This document shows, one piece after another, positions 26,379-35,271 of a DNA stretch of 64,000 nucleotides (position 1 is the first letter of the stretch; each line of letters starts with the position of its first letter). The stretch is from Pseudomonadota bacterium (lineage in GTDB: Bacteria; Pseudomonadota; Gammaproteobacteria; Ga0077536). Below the pieces are notes generated by a model that saw nothing but the letters and a program-made list of their open reading frames with translations, was not told the DNA's origin and ran no database searches. The position numbers and the translations under genes were made by a program. The stretch lies in assembly GCA_016719885.1 (NCBI GenBank), contig JADJYF010000001.1:372001-436000 (forward strand), given 5' to 3'.

Positions 26379-26742
26379 CGTGGAAGGCGACCTGTTCCAG
26401 AATATTCAGCGGCACGGTGTCGGCGACCGCCTGGTGAGTGGCGCGCAGGTGCACGCGCGCGACGATGCCTTCCTGGAAAGCCTCTATCCAGCGCGGCAGG
26501 CATACGCACCAACGGTCACCGGGCAGCAGGCCGGGGAAGCCCATTTCGAGGCGCGGTGTCAAAAGATCGTTGCCGCGCTGGCGCGAGAACAGCAGGAATT
26601 CCTCGCTCATTTCCACGCAGATGGTGTGTTGACCGACGTCCTCGGCGCAGGTGTTGCAGCAACCGTCGCGAAAGAAGCCGGTCAGGGGATCGAGCGAGCA
26701 GCTTTCCAGCGGCGTACCAAGCACGTTGAGGGTGACGGACAT
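26371..26742 (-). CDS. DUF2237 family protein
   Basis: A 123-residue protein with the strongly conserved DUF2237 core: NVLGTPLESCSLDPLTGFFR, CCNTCAEDVGQHTICVEM, SRQRGNDL, GFPGLLPGDRWCVC and RWIEAFQEG, ending VPLNILEQVAF. Several Cys residues are typical. Function is unknown. ATG at 26742 has AGGAA upstream; the longer frame to 27030 crosses the divergent TlpA promoter region. It is the first gene of a two-gene unit with the GFA protein. Confidence 0.9.
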   Translation of the reverse strand: MSVTLNVLGTPLESCSLDPLTGFFRDGCCNTCAEDVGQHTICVEMSEEFLLFSRQRGNDLLTPRLEMGFPGLLPGDRWCVCLPRWIEAFQEGIVARVHLRATHQAVADTVPLNILEQVAFHDG

Positions 26743-26908
26743 CGTGAAGGAATTTCCTGTGGCGGACGTAGAAGACGCGATGGTCAGGCTGTTCGCGTCA
26801 CGGCGGCCGTGACGCAGGGGCAATGGTAGACTTCGGCTCGAGCGGCGGGCAAGGCGCCCGGGCACCGCGCCGCAAATCGTCAACCGATCAGGATGGCCGT
26901 CCTCTGTC

Positions 26909-27442
26909 ATGCGCCTGCTGTCGCCAACATGCCTACGCCGGCTTGCGTGCCTGGTGCTGCTTGCGTGCGCGGCGCCGACGCTATCGGCGGCCGACGACAC
27001 CGCGCCCGACTGGACGCTGGAGACGAGCACGGGGCGCAGCGTGCACTTTCACGATGACGCGCGCGGCGCGCCGTCGGTGTTGTTCTTCTGGGCGAGCTGG
27101 TGTCCCCATTGCGGGGCTGCGCTGCCCGCCATGGCGGCGTTACACCAGGAGTTCGCGCCACGCGGTGTGCACTTCTACGCGATGAACATCTGGGAGGACG
27201 GCGATGCGGTCGCCTATTTCAAGCGACATGGCTACCATTTGCCGTTGTTCCTGGCCGCCGACCTGGTGGCTGAAGACTATGGCGTCGAGGGCACGCCGGC
27301 GGTGATCGTGGTGGACCCCGATCTCAAGCTGCGGGATTTGAACATCGACGGCGCCGCGCCGCGCGAGATTGCCGCGTCCTTGCGGCTCTATCTCGACGCG
27401 GCATTGAACCAGGCGCCTGCGCGGACGGTCACCGAAAGGTGA
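26909..27442 (+). CDS. TlpA-like periplasmic thiol-disulfide protein
   Basis: A 177-residue thioredoxin-fold protein with a signal peptide (residues about 1-27, ending LSA|AD). The redox motif is WCPHC, Cys65 and Cys68, in FFWASWCPHCGAALP, followed by the cis-Pro segment GTPAVIVVD. This resembles TlpA/ResA/CcmG reductants that serve cytochrome c maturation or sulfoxide repair. It precedes msrA by 56 bases on the same strand, so it may supply electrons to a sulfoxide-repair pathway; that link is inferred from position only. Confidence 0.88.
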   Translation: MRLLSPTCLRRLACLVLLACAAPTLSAADDTAPDWTLETSTGRSVHFHDDARGAPSVLFFWASWCPHCGAALPAMAALHQEFAPRGVHFYAMNIWEDGDAVAYFKRHGYHLPLFLAADLVAEDYGVEGTPAVIVVDPDLKLRDLNIDGAAPREIAASLRLYLDAALNQAPARTVTER

Positions 27443-27498
27443 GGTCCTAGGCCGCGGCCTCCAACTCGCGGTACCTGTCACAAGCAAACACGGGAGTC

Positions 27499-28143
27499 AT
27501 GATCATGTTGGGAAGACGTAAAGCCATGAGCATGCCGGCGCCGCATGAAGCGCTGCCCGGCCGTCCAGTCTCGATGCCGGTGCCGGCACGACATTTCGTG
27601 CTCGGCACATCGCTGGTCGCGCCTTTTCCGGCCGGCAGTGAAGTCGCCTATTTCGGACTCGGTTGTTTCTGGGGCGCGGAGAAACGCTTCTGGCAGATCC
27701 CGGGGGTGTATACCACCGCGGTCGGCTATGCCGGCGGACTGACGCCCAATCCCACCTACCACGAGGTGTGCAGCGGCATGACCGGCCACAACGAAGTGGT
27801 GATGGTGGTGTTCGATAGCGCGAAGCTCGAATACGGCAGCCTCTTGAAGGCGTTCTGGGAGGCGCACGATCCGACCCAGGGCATGCGCCAGGGCAATGAT
27901 CTCGGCACGCAGTACCGCTCCGGCATCTACTGCACCAGCGATGCCCAGCGCCAACATGCGCAGGCCTCGCAGGAGCGCTTTCAGCGCGCGCTGGCGGCGG
28001 CGGGCTATGGCGCCATCACCACCGAGATCCTCGACGCGCCGGCCTTCTACTACGCCGAGGAATATCACCAGCAATACCTGGCCAAGAATCCGGACGGCTA
28101 TTGCGGCCTGGGCGGCACCGGCGTGCGCTGTTCGGACGGCTGA
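27499..28143 (+). CDS. msrA: Peptide methionine-S-sulfoxide reductase
   Basis: Reduces methionine-S-sulfoxide in proteins. The 214-residue protein has catalytic Cys56 in YFGLGCFWGAEK, then GYAGGLTPNPTYHEVCSG, GHNEVV, FWEAHDPTQGMRQGNDLGTQYRSGIY and EYHQQYLAKNPDGYCGLGGTG with the resolving cysteine near the C-terminus. The N-terminal extension of ~50 residues matches the E. coli-type long MsrA and is not a clear signal peptide. A second start (MSMPAP, 27526) is possible. It is convergent with the molybdenum hydroxylase gene. Confidence 0.94.
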   Translation: MIMLGRRKAMSMPAPHEALPGRPVSMPVPARHFVLGTSLVAPFPAGSEVAYFGLGCFWGAEKRFWQIPGVYTTAVGYAGGLTPNPTYHEVCSGMTGHNEVVMVVFDSAKLEYGSLLKAFWEAHDPTQGMRQGNDLGTQYRSGIYCTSDAQRQHAQASQERFQRALAAAGYGAITTEILDAPAFYYAEEYHQQYLAKNPDGYCGLGGTGVRCSDG

Positions 28144-28147
28144 GACC

Positions 28148-30379
28148 TCACACCGCCAGCGGCAGACGGCGCTGGCGCCTGCCGGTGAGGCGTGCGAGCG
28201 CGTTGGCGACCGCCGGCGCGATGGGTGGCACGCCGGGCTCGCCGATGCCACCCGGCGCGTCCGCACTGTCCAGCACCTGCACCTCGATGGTCGGCGTCCG
28301 TGCCAGGTCAAGCACGCGGTAGTCGGAAAAATTGCGGCGCTGGATGCGGCCCTCTTCGTAGGCGGCGTCGCCATGCAGCGCCGCCGTCAAACCGAACACG
28401 ATGCCGCCTTGCATCTGCGCGACGACGGTATCGCGATGGATCACGGTGCCGCACTCGACCACGCACCACACGCGATGCACGCGTATTTCTTGCGCTTCAA
28501 TCGCCACCTCCGCAATCTGCGCCACGACCGCGCCAAAGCTCTCGTGCAGCGCGAGGCCGCGTGCCCGGCCCGCCGGCAACGGCGCGGACCACGGCGTTTC
28601 CAACGCTTTGAGGACCCGGTATTCGCGGCTGTCGGCGGCGAGGTGAGCAAGGCGGAACGCCAACGGATCGCTGCCGGCTGCGGCGGCCATTTCATCCATG
28701 AAACACTCGGTGAAGAACGCGTGCTGCGAATGACCGACGCTGCGCCAGAAGCCGACCGGCAGCGCCAGCGCGTGCCGTGCATGTTCGACGCGCCGATGCG
28801 GCACCGCGTAGGCCAGCCACGCCGCGCCTTCGACATTGGTGCGATCGGGGCCGGCCAACGGCAAGCGCGGAAAAGTGCGGCCGATCACCGCGTGGTTGAC
28901 GGACGGCGAGGCGATGCGGTTCAGCCACGCATGCAGCTTGCCGCCATCGTCCAGGCGTGCGCTGAAGCGCGACAACACCGGCGGGCGGTAGGTGTCGTGC
29001 TGGATGTCCTGCTCGCGGGAGTAGATGAGCTTGACGGCCTTGCCGGGCTGCGTGCGCGCGATGGCGATAGCGCGCAACATCACGTCTGCTTCGACGCGAC
29101 GGCCAAAGCCGCCGCCCAGCAGCGGCGTATGCAGTGTGACCTTGTCGTGGGCGATGTCGAGCGCGTCGGCCGCCAGCAGGCGCAACAGGTCGGGCGCCTG
29201 GTTTCCGCACCAGATCTCGGCGCCATCGTCGCGCACGCGCACCGTGCAGTTCATCGGTTCCATGCAGGCGTGGGCCAGCGGCGGCACCTGGTATTCGGCG
29301 CTCACCATGCCTGCGCCCATGACTTCGGCCAGCGCGTCGCCGCGCTCTTCGTAGACCGCGCCGTCGCCGTCATCGAGCGCCTGCGCATACTCGGCCATGA
29401 CGGTGGCGGTCGATTGCGCGCCATGCTCGCCGTCATCGAATTGCGGGGGCGTGGTGTCGAGGGCCCGCTCCGCGAGCCACCAGCTCTGCGCGACCACCGC
29501 CACGGCGTCATCGCTGACCACCACGCCGGTGACGCCCGGCGCCGCCAGCAAGGCTGCGCGGTCGACCTTGGCGACGCGGCCGCCGAACACCGGCGCGATG
29601 CGAATCGCCGCGTGCAGCATGTCGTCCACGACCACGTCGATGCCGAAGCGCGCGGCGCCCGTGACCTTGTCCGGCAGGTCGAGGCGCGGTGGTGACTGGC
29701 CGATCAGGCGATAGGCAGTGCGCGGCTTGAGGCCGACGTCACGCGGCGCGTCGAGCCGCGCGGCATCGGCGGCGAGTGCGCCGTAGCCCAGGCTGCGGCC
29801 ACTCGCGGCGTGGATCACCGTGCCGTCGCGCGTATCGAGTTCCGTGCCGGGCACTTGCAGTCGTGCGGCGGCAGCGGCGAGCAACATGGCGCGCGCCGCC
29901 GCGCCGGCGGTGCGCATGGGCAGCCATGCGTCGCGCACGCTGCTGCTGCCGCCGGTGACCTGCAAACCCAGTACGCGCGCGCCGCGTTCGAGCACGAAGC
30001 GTCCGCCGCGCGCCACGGCGCCGTGATCGTGATCGGCCAGCGGCAGGCTCGATACCAGCGCCGCGATGTTGGCGTACACCTTGGCTATCGGCGCCTGCTC
30101 GACGGCCACCATGGCCCACGGCACATCGAGTTCCTCGGCGACCAGCATCGGCAGCGAGGTATACACGCCCTGGCCCATTTCGGCGCGCGGCACGGCCACC
30201 GTCACGCGCCCGTCGGTCGCGATGCGCAGCCAGGCATTGAGCGCGGTTTCGCCCGTCACGGCGTCGAGCACGGAACGTGCGCCGAGCAGATCGCGGGGCT
30301 TCATTACTCCGTATCCAAGCACCAGGCCACCGCCGAGCGCGATGCCGCTCAACAGGAAACGTCGGCGCGACATGCTCAT
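28148..30379 (-). CDS. Tat-exported molybdenum hydroxylase large subunit (IorB-like)
   Basis: A 743-residue xanthine-dehydrogenase-family protein like isoquinoline 1-oxidoreductase beta subunit. It begins with a twin-arginine signal (SRRRFLLSG) and hydrophobic stretch, so is exported folded with its cofactor. Visible landmarks are MGQGVYTSLPMLVAEEL, RLDLPDKVTGAARFGIDV, EPMNCTVRV, GGGFGRRVEAD, and GGIGEPGVPP near the C-terminus carrying the active-site Glu. The small [2Fe-2S] subunit that normally pairs with it is absent nearby. Electron acceptor and substrate are unknown. Confidence 0.88.
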   Translation of the reverse strand: MSMSRRRFLLSGIALGGGLVLGYGVMKPRDLLGARSVLDAVTGETALNAWLRIATDGRVTVAVPRAEMGQGVYTSLPMLVAEELDVPWAMVAVEQAPIAKVYANIAALVSSLPLADHDHGAVARGGRFVLERGARVLGLQVTGGSSSVRDAWLPMRTAGAAARAMLLAAAAARLQVPGTELDTRDGTVIHAASGRSLGYGALAADAARLDAPRDVGLKPRTAYRLIGQSPPRLDLPDKVTGAARFGIDVVVDDMLHAAIRIAPVFGGRVAKVDRAALLAAPGVTGVVVSDDAVAVVAQSWWLAERALDTTPPQFDDGEHGAQSTATVMAEYAQALDDGDGAVYEERGDALAEVMGAGMVSAEYQVPPLAHACMEPMNCTVRVRDDGAEIWCGNQAPDLLRLLAADALDIAHDKVTLHTPLLGGGFGRRVEADVMLRAIAIARTQPGKAVKLIYSREQDIQHDTYRPPVLSRFSARLDDGGKLHAWLNRIASPSVNHAVIGRTFPRLPLAGPDRTNVEGAAWLAYAVPHRRVEHARHALALPVGFWRSVGHSQHAFFTECFMDEMAAAAGSDPLAFRLAHLAADSREYRVLKALETPWSAPLPAGRARGLALHESFGAVVAQIAEVAIEAQEIRVHRVWCVVECGTVIHRDTVVAQMQGGIVFGLTAALHGDAAYEEGRIQRRNFSDYRVLDLARTPTIEVQVLDSADAPGGIGEPGVPPIAPAVANALARLTGRRQRRLPLAV

Positions 30380-30531
30380 GGCTATGGGTGGCGGCGGCGC
30401 GTGCCGCGGGAGCGAGGCTTGTGCATGGCTTCACGCTAAACACCCGCGTGCGCCCTGTCCAGCGTAACGCGCGATGGACAAGGCCGCGCCGCCGCACCAA
30501 GATCCGGTCCTCCTCGCGCAGGGTCACTTCG

Positions 30532-31284
30532 ATGAGCAATCAAACCTGGAATCCCACCGATTACAGTCGTCATGCGAGTTTCGTGGTCGACATGGCCGCC
30601 GACATGGTCGACCTGCTCGCGCCGCGTGCCGGCGAGCGCGTACTGGATCTCGGCTGTGGCGACGGCGCGTTGACCGTCAAGCTGCTGCCCCATGGTTGCA
30701 CGGTGGTGGCCGTCGACAGCAGCGCCGAGCAGGTCGGCGCGGCACGCGCGCGCGGGCTCGATGCGCACGTGGTCGACGGTGAGCGGCTGGGCTTCAAGGA
30801 CGAATTCGACGCCGTGCTGAGCAACGCCGCCTTGCATTGGATGAAACGTCCCGCCGCCGTCATCGACGGCGTGTGGCAGGCGCTGCGCCCGGGCGGGCGT
30901 TTCGTTGCCGAGATGGGCGGCGCCGGCAACGTCGCCACCGTGCTGGAGGCGGTGAGCGCCCAGTTGGCGACGCGCGGCATCGATGCCACGGCTTGGAGTC
31001 CGTGGTATTTCCCGACCCCGGAAGCCTATCGCGAACTGCTGGAAAGCCGCGGCTTCGTGGTCGATTCGATGATCCTGTTTCCGCGGCCGACGCCGCAGGC
31101 CGGCGACGTGGTGCATTGGCTGCGGCTGTTCGCGCAGTCGTTTGCCGCGCCGTTGCCGGCCGACGAGCGCGAGGACTTCTATGCCGCGCTGGCCGAGCGC
31201 CTGGCGCCGCGTCTGCGCAACGACGAAGGGCGCTGGATCCTCGATTACGTGAGACTGCGCTTCACCGCGCACAAACCGTCTTGA
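30532..31284 (+). CDS. SAM-dependent methyltransferase (class I, Tam/UbiE-like)
   Basis: A 250-residue class I methyltransferase. Motif I VLDLGCGDGALT starts near residue 36, an acidic residue follows in VVAVDSSAEQ, and LSNAALHWM with LRPGGRFVAEMGG are the post-I and motif III regions as in trans-aconitate methyltransferases. The ATG at 30532 has AGGG 8 bases upstream and is preferred over the longer frame from 30277, which overlaps the divergent molybdenum hydroxylase. It ends facing the deacetylase gene. Substrate unknown. Confidence 0.88.
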   Translation: MSNQTWNPTDYSRHASFVVDMAADMVDLLAPRAGERVLDLGCGDGALTVKLLPHGCTVVAVDSSAEQVGAARARGLDAHVVDGERLGFKDEFDAVLSNAALHWMKRPAAVIDGVWQALRPGGRFVAEMGGAGNVATVLEAVSAQLATRGIDATAWSPWYFPTPEAYRELLESRGFVVDSMILFPRPTPQAGDVVHWLRLFAQSFAAPLPADEREDFYAALAERLAPRLRNDEGRWILDYVRLRFTAHKPS

Positions 31285-31318
31285 GGGCTGGTGCCGCCGC
31301 CGGCAAGCACGCCGCGGC

Positions 31319-32263
31319 TCACACCGCGATCATCAGGCGCTCGACGTGGGCGCTCACGCAATCGCCGAGGCGTTCGAGGTTGTAGCCGCCCTCCAGCACC
31401 GACAGCAAGCGGCCGCCGGCATGTTGGGCGGCCACTTCCATCAGGCGCTCGGTCATCCAGCGAAAGCACTGGGTGCTCAATTGCACATCGGCAAGCGGAT
31501 CGTCACGGTGGGCGTCGAAGCCCGCGGAGATGATCACGCATTCGGGCTTGAAGTGATCGAGCTTGGGCAGGATCTCTTCGAAGAAGGCGCGCTCGTAGGC
31601 GCTGTCGGTGGCGCCGGCCGGCATCGGGCAATTGAGCGTCGCGCCGCGGCCACGACCACTGCCGGTTTCGTAGGCGGCGCCCGTACCGGGGTAGTAGGGA
31701 TATTGATGGGTGCTGACGTACAGCACCGACGGATCTTCCTCGAAGCTGTGCTGGGTGCCGTTGCCGTGGTGCACGTCCCAGTCGACGATCGCCACCTTGT
31801 CCAGGCCATGCCGGCGTTGAAGGTAGCGCGCCAGGATCGCGACGTTGTTGAACAGGCAGAAGCCCATGGCGGCTTCGCGTTCGGCGTGGTGGCCCGGCGG
31901 ACGCAGCAGCGCAAAGCCGTTGTCGATGTGCCCGGCCACCAGCGCATCGGCCAGCGCCAGGGGCGCGCCGGCGGCGAGCAGCGCCACCTCGTAGGTATGT
32001 TCGCAAATGGCGACATCCGGCGTGTCGAGGTAATGCGCGCCCGCCGCGCAGGCGCGCGCCGCGCGCCGCACATAGGCCAGCGAGTGCGTGTTCTCGATGA
32101 TGGCGAGATCGGCCGGCATGGCTTCGACACGATGCAGGTCGGCGTAGCCGGCGTGCTCGGCAAGCGCCGTGCGGACAGCGCCGATACGCGCCGCGGTTTC
32201 GGGGTGATGGGCGCCGGTGTCGTGGGTGAGAAAGCGGTCGTCGTCGATGAGGCCGGTGGCCAT
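31319..32263 (-). CDS. Histone-deacetylase-family amidohydrolase
   Basis: A 314-residue zinc deacetylase of the class II HDAC/acetylpolyamine amidohydrolase family. Signature blocks are HPETAARI, RPPGHHAEREAAMGFCLFNNVA with the catalytic histidine pair, DWDVHHGNGTQ with the zinc Asp and His, and ISAGFDAHRDDPLA with the second zinc Asp. Bacterial members deacetylate acetylpolyamines or lysines; the real substrate here is not known. It is divergent from mug and convergent with the methyltransferase. Confidence 0.92.
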   Translation of the reverse strand: MATGLIDDDRFLTHDTGAHHPETAARIGAVRTALAEHAGYADLHRVEAMPADLAIIENTHSLAYVRRAARACAAGAHYLDTPDVAICEHTYEVALLAAGAPLALADALVAGHIDNGFALLRPPGHHAEREAAMGFCLFNNVAILARYLQRRHGLDKVAIVDWDVHHGNGTQHSFEEDPSVLYVSTHQYPYYPGTGAAYETGSGRGRGATLNCPMPAGATDSAYERAFFEEILPKLDHFKPECVIISAGFDAHRDDPLADVQLSTQCFRWMTERLMEVAAQHAGGRLLSVLEGGYNLERLGDCVSAHVERLMIAV

Positions 32264-32358
32264 GAGCTGCGGCTCCTGTGCGCAATGGGGGCGATGCTAG
32301 CGCAGGCCTTGCCTGCTTGTAAGATGCGCTCACGACCCGGGCTTTCAACGAGCACGCC

Positions 32359-32901
32359 ATGGCCAGCACCTTTCCCGACTTCATCCCCGAGCACCTCGTG
32401 GTGCTCTCCATCGGCATCAATCCTTCGCCGCATGCGCTGCGTATGGGCTATCCCTTCGCTTTCGCGCGCAATCGCTTCTGGCCGGCGCTGAACGGCTCGC
32501 GACTGGTGCATGCCGCGCTCACGCCCGGCATCGCCGCCATCACCGAACTCGGCGTCCGCCATGGCATGGGCTTCACCGATGTCGTGAAGCGCGCCACGCC
32601 GGGTATGAAGGGTTTGCGCGCCGCCGATTACGATCGCGACGCGCCGCTGCTGCGTGACAAGATCCGACGTTACAAGCCGGCCCTGTTGTGGTTTCACGGC
32701 AAGGTCGCGGCGCGCGAATTCCTGACGCGCGTGGACCGCGCGTGGCCCGATCCCGAGTGGGGCGAACAGCGCGCGGAAGTGGAGGGCGCGCGCGTCTATG
32801 TCAGCCCCAACCCGAGTCCGGCCAACGCCAGCTATTCGGTGGCCGACCTGATTGCTTCCTACGACGGTCTGGCCGCGCTGCGCGCGCGGCTCGGGGTTTG
32901 A
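32359..32901 (+). CDS. mug: Mismatch-specific uracil/thymine DNA glycosylase
   Basis: Removes uracil or ethenocytosine from mismatches. The 180-residue protein has the Mug/TDG active-site loop GINPS (residues 19-23) with Asn21 in place of the catalytic Asn18 of E. coli Mug, GFTDVVKRATP near residue 71, and the helix-penetrating motif VSPNPSPANASY near 152. Length fits the family. E. coli Mug has Gly at the fifth position of GINPG where this has Ser. It is convergent with prc, 18 bases away. Confidence 0.9.
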   Translation: MASTFPDFIPEHLVVLSIGINPSPHALRMGYPFAFARNRFWPALNGSRLVHAALTPGIAAITELGVRHGMGFTDVVKRATPGMKGLRAADYDRDAPLLRDKIRRYKPALLWFHGKVAAREFLTRVDRAWPDPEWGEQRAEVEGARVYVSPNPSPANASYSVADLIASYDGLAALRARLGV

Positions 32902-32919
32902 CGCGGTCTTGCGCCGCGC

Positions 32920-35097
32920 TTAGCGGTTGGCAGCGGCGGGTGTGGCCACGCTGGTCTTGGCGGCGGGCTTGGCGTTGCGATCGTTGTCGACCAGGCGCTT
33001 GTCGGTGGTGTCGGCATAGATCCAGTCGGTCAACACGTTGCCGGCTTCGGTCAGGATCACGTCGAGCGCCTTGTCCTTGTCATCGGGTTTGCGGAATTCG
33101 TCCTCTTCCTCGTCGCCCTCGGGCGTGACGGCGTCGGCCGGCAGGGGCGGCAGGCCGCGCGCCTGGCGGATCTGGTTTTCGCGGGTACGCTGATCGGCGC
33201 GCGCCTTGTCGTGTTCGGCGCGGCGTTTGTCCTCACGCAGCGACAGCGATTTTTGCGCCTGCGCATCGCTCACCGCGCGCTCGGTGGCAAGCAGGGCCTG
33301 GAACGCCGAGTCGCTGGCAATGCGCTTGTCCAACTGCTTGCGCACGGTGGCGACGCGGTCGGTGGAATAGGCGACGGCCGTGAAGCGTGCCGGATCGATG
33401 GCCGCCCACGGCAGGGCATTGTCGAGTGAGCGCTCGCCGTGTTCATCGTCGCCCATCACGGTCGGGAACGGCACGTCGGGTATCACGCCCTGGTACTGGG
33501 TGCTGCTGCCGCTGACGCGGAAGAATTGCGCGATGGTGGCCTTGAGCTGGCCGAGCTTGCCGTTCATGGTCTGGTCGTAACGGTTCAGGTCGACCAGGTT
33601 CTGCACCGTGCCTTTGCCGAACGTCGGCTCGCCGACCACCATGCCGCGGTGATAGTCCTGGATGGCGCCGGCGAAGATCTCCGAGGCCGACGCGCTGTTG
33701 CGATCGACCAGCACCGCCAGCGGCCCCTTGTAGAACACCTGCGGCTCGGTGCTGCGCTCGACCTGCACTCGGCCCTGCGAATCGCGCACCTGCACCACCG
33801 GCCCCGGGCCGATGAACAGACCGGTCAACTCCGTTGCTTCGGTCAGGGAGCCACCGCCGTTGGCGCGCAGATCGATCACCAGGCCTTCGACCTGCTTGGC
33901 CGTGAGTTCGTCGATGATCTTGCGTACATCGCGGGTGGTGCTGCGATAGTTTTCGTCGCCTGCGCTGCGCGCTTCGAAATCCATGTAGAAGGTCGGCAGG
34001 GTGATGATGCCGATCTTGGCAACGCCACTGCCGCGCTTGACGTCGATGACGGTGCCCTTGGCGGCCTGTTCCTCGAGCTGGATGGTGTTGCGCGTGATGG
34101 CGACAATGGTGGTCGGGCCGCCGAGGGCCGTGCCCTTGGGCAGCACCTGCAGCCGCACCACGGAATTCTTGGGACCGCGAATGAGTTCCACCACGTCGTC
34201 GAGACGCCAGTCGATGACGTCGACTATCGGTCCCTTGTCGTCTTGGCCGATGCCGACGATACGATCGTCCGCGTGCAGCTTGCCGCTCAGATCGGCTGGG
34301 CCGCCCGGCACCACCTCGCGCACGACCGTCAGTTCGTTGTCGCTCTGCAGCACCGCGCCTATGCCTTCCAGCGACAGGCTCATGCGGATCTTGAAATTCT
34401 CCGAGGTGCGCGGTGAGAAGTAGGCGGTGTGCGGGTCGATGGCCGTGGTGTAGGCAATCATCAAGGTCTGGAACACGTCTTCACTGTTCAACTGTGCGGT
34501 GCGACGCACGAGGCCGTCGTAGCGCTTCTTGAGCGTGGTGGTGATGTCGCCAGCCGCCTTGCCGGCCAGTTTGAGTGACAGGATGTCGTTCTTCACGCGC
34601 TTGCGCCACAGCTCGTCGAGCTCGGCGGTGTCCTTGGGCCACGCTGCGTTCTTGCGATCGAATTCGAAGGATTCATCGGCTTTGAAATCGAACTTGCCGT
34701 CGACCGCCTTGATGGCGTAATTGACCCGTTCGCCCAAGCGCTGGCGAAAACGCACGAACATGTCGAACAGTGGATTCAGGCTGGAACTGCGCAGATAATC
34801 GTCGACACGCGTGGCGTGCTGTTGAAACTCGTCGATATCGGCCTGGGTGAAGTAGCTGCGCGCGGGGTCCAGGGAGTCGATGTAGCGGTCCAGGATCTTC
34901 TTCGACAGCGCGTCGTCGAGTGGCACGTTGCGATAGTGATAGTTGCTGATGAGATGCGTGATGAGATGGGTCGAGCGACGGTGCTCCGGACCGGGCTTGA
35001 GATCCTCGAGCGCCACCACGGGAGCATTGGCCCAGCTTGCGGCACTGAAGAGCGCCGCCAGCAAGAGGGACAGAAGTAGGGTGGTCGCTTGTCTCAT
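32920..35097 (-). CDS. prc: Carboxy-terminal (tail-specific) processing protease
   Basis: Periplasmic S41 serine protease that degrades proteins with apolar C-termini and processes penicillin-binding protein 3. The 725-residue protein has a signal peptide (ending about SWA|NA), the N-terminal DUF3340-like region with SYFTQADIDEF, a PDZ domain (LEGIGAVLQSDN to IVGIGQDDKG), and the catalytic domain with DRNSASASEIFAGA for the Ser and FGKGTVQ for the Lys, then a charged C-terminal coiled coil rich in Lys, Arg and Glu. The start is at the beginning of the signal peptide. The divergent neighbour is rnd. Confidence 0.94.
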   Translation of the reverse strand: MRQATTLLLSLLLAALFSAASWANAPVVALEDLKPGPEHRRSTHLITHLISNYHYRNVPLDDALSKKILDRYIDSLDPARSYFTQADIDEFQQHATRVDDYLRSSSLNPLFDMFVRFRQRLGERVNYAIKAVDGKFDFKADESFEFDRKNAAWPKDTAELDELWRKRVKNDILSLKLAGKAAGDITTTLKKRYDGLVRRTAQLNSEDVFQTLMIAYTTAIDPHTAYFSPRTSENFKIRMSLSLEGIGAVLQSDNELTVVREVVPGGPADLSGKLHADDRIVGIGQDDKGPIVDVIDWRLDDVVELIRGPKNSVVRLQVLPKGTALGGPTTIVAITRNTIQLEEQAAKGTVIDVKRGSGVAKIGIITLPTFYMDFEARSAGDENYRSTTRDVRKIIDELTAKQVEGLVIDLRANGGGSLTEATELTGLFIGPGPVVQVRDSQGRVQVERSTEPQVFYKGPLAVLVDRNSASASEIFAGAIQDYHRGMVVGEPTFGKGTVQNLVDLNRYDQTMNGKLGQLKATIAQFFRVSGSSTQYQGVIPDVPFPTVMGDDEHGERSLDNALPWAAIDPARFTAVAYSTDRVATVRKQLDKRIASDSAFQALLATERAVSDAQAQKSLSLREDKRRAEHDKARADQRTRENQIRQARGLPPLPADAVTPEGDEEEDEFRKPDDKDKALDVILTEAGNVLTDWIYADTTDKRLVDNDRNAKPAAKTSVATPAAANR

Positions 35098-35271
35098 AAA
35101 TTACCGCAGGGTTCGCGAGGCGATTGGGTTACGCGGTCGACACCGCGGGCCTAGTCTAGCGTATTTGTTGCAATTTCCAGTATAAAACCTTGTTCTGCAC
35201 AGCCTTGGACGTCGACAGTTTGACCCCGTTCCCACTCATGCCCGTTCCTCTCGCGATGACCCGGGCGCGCC

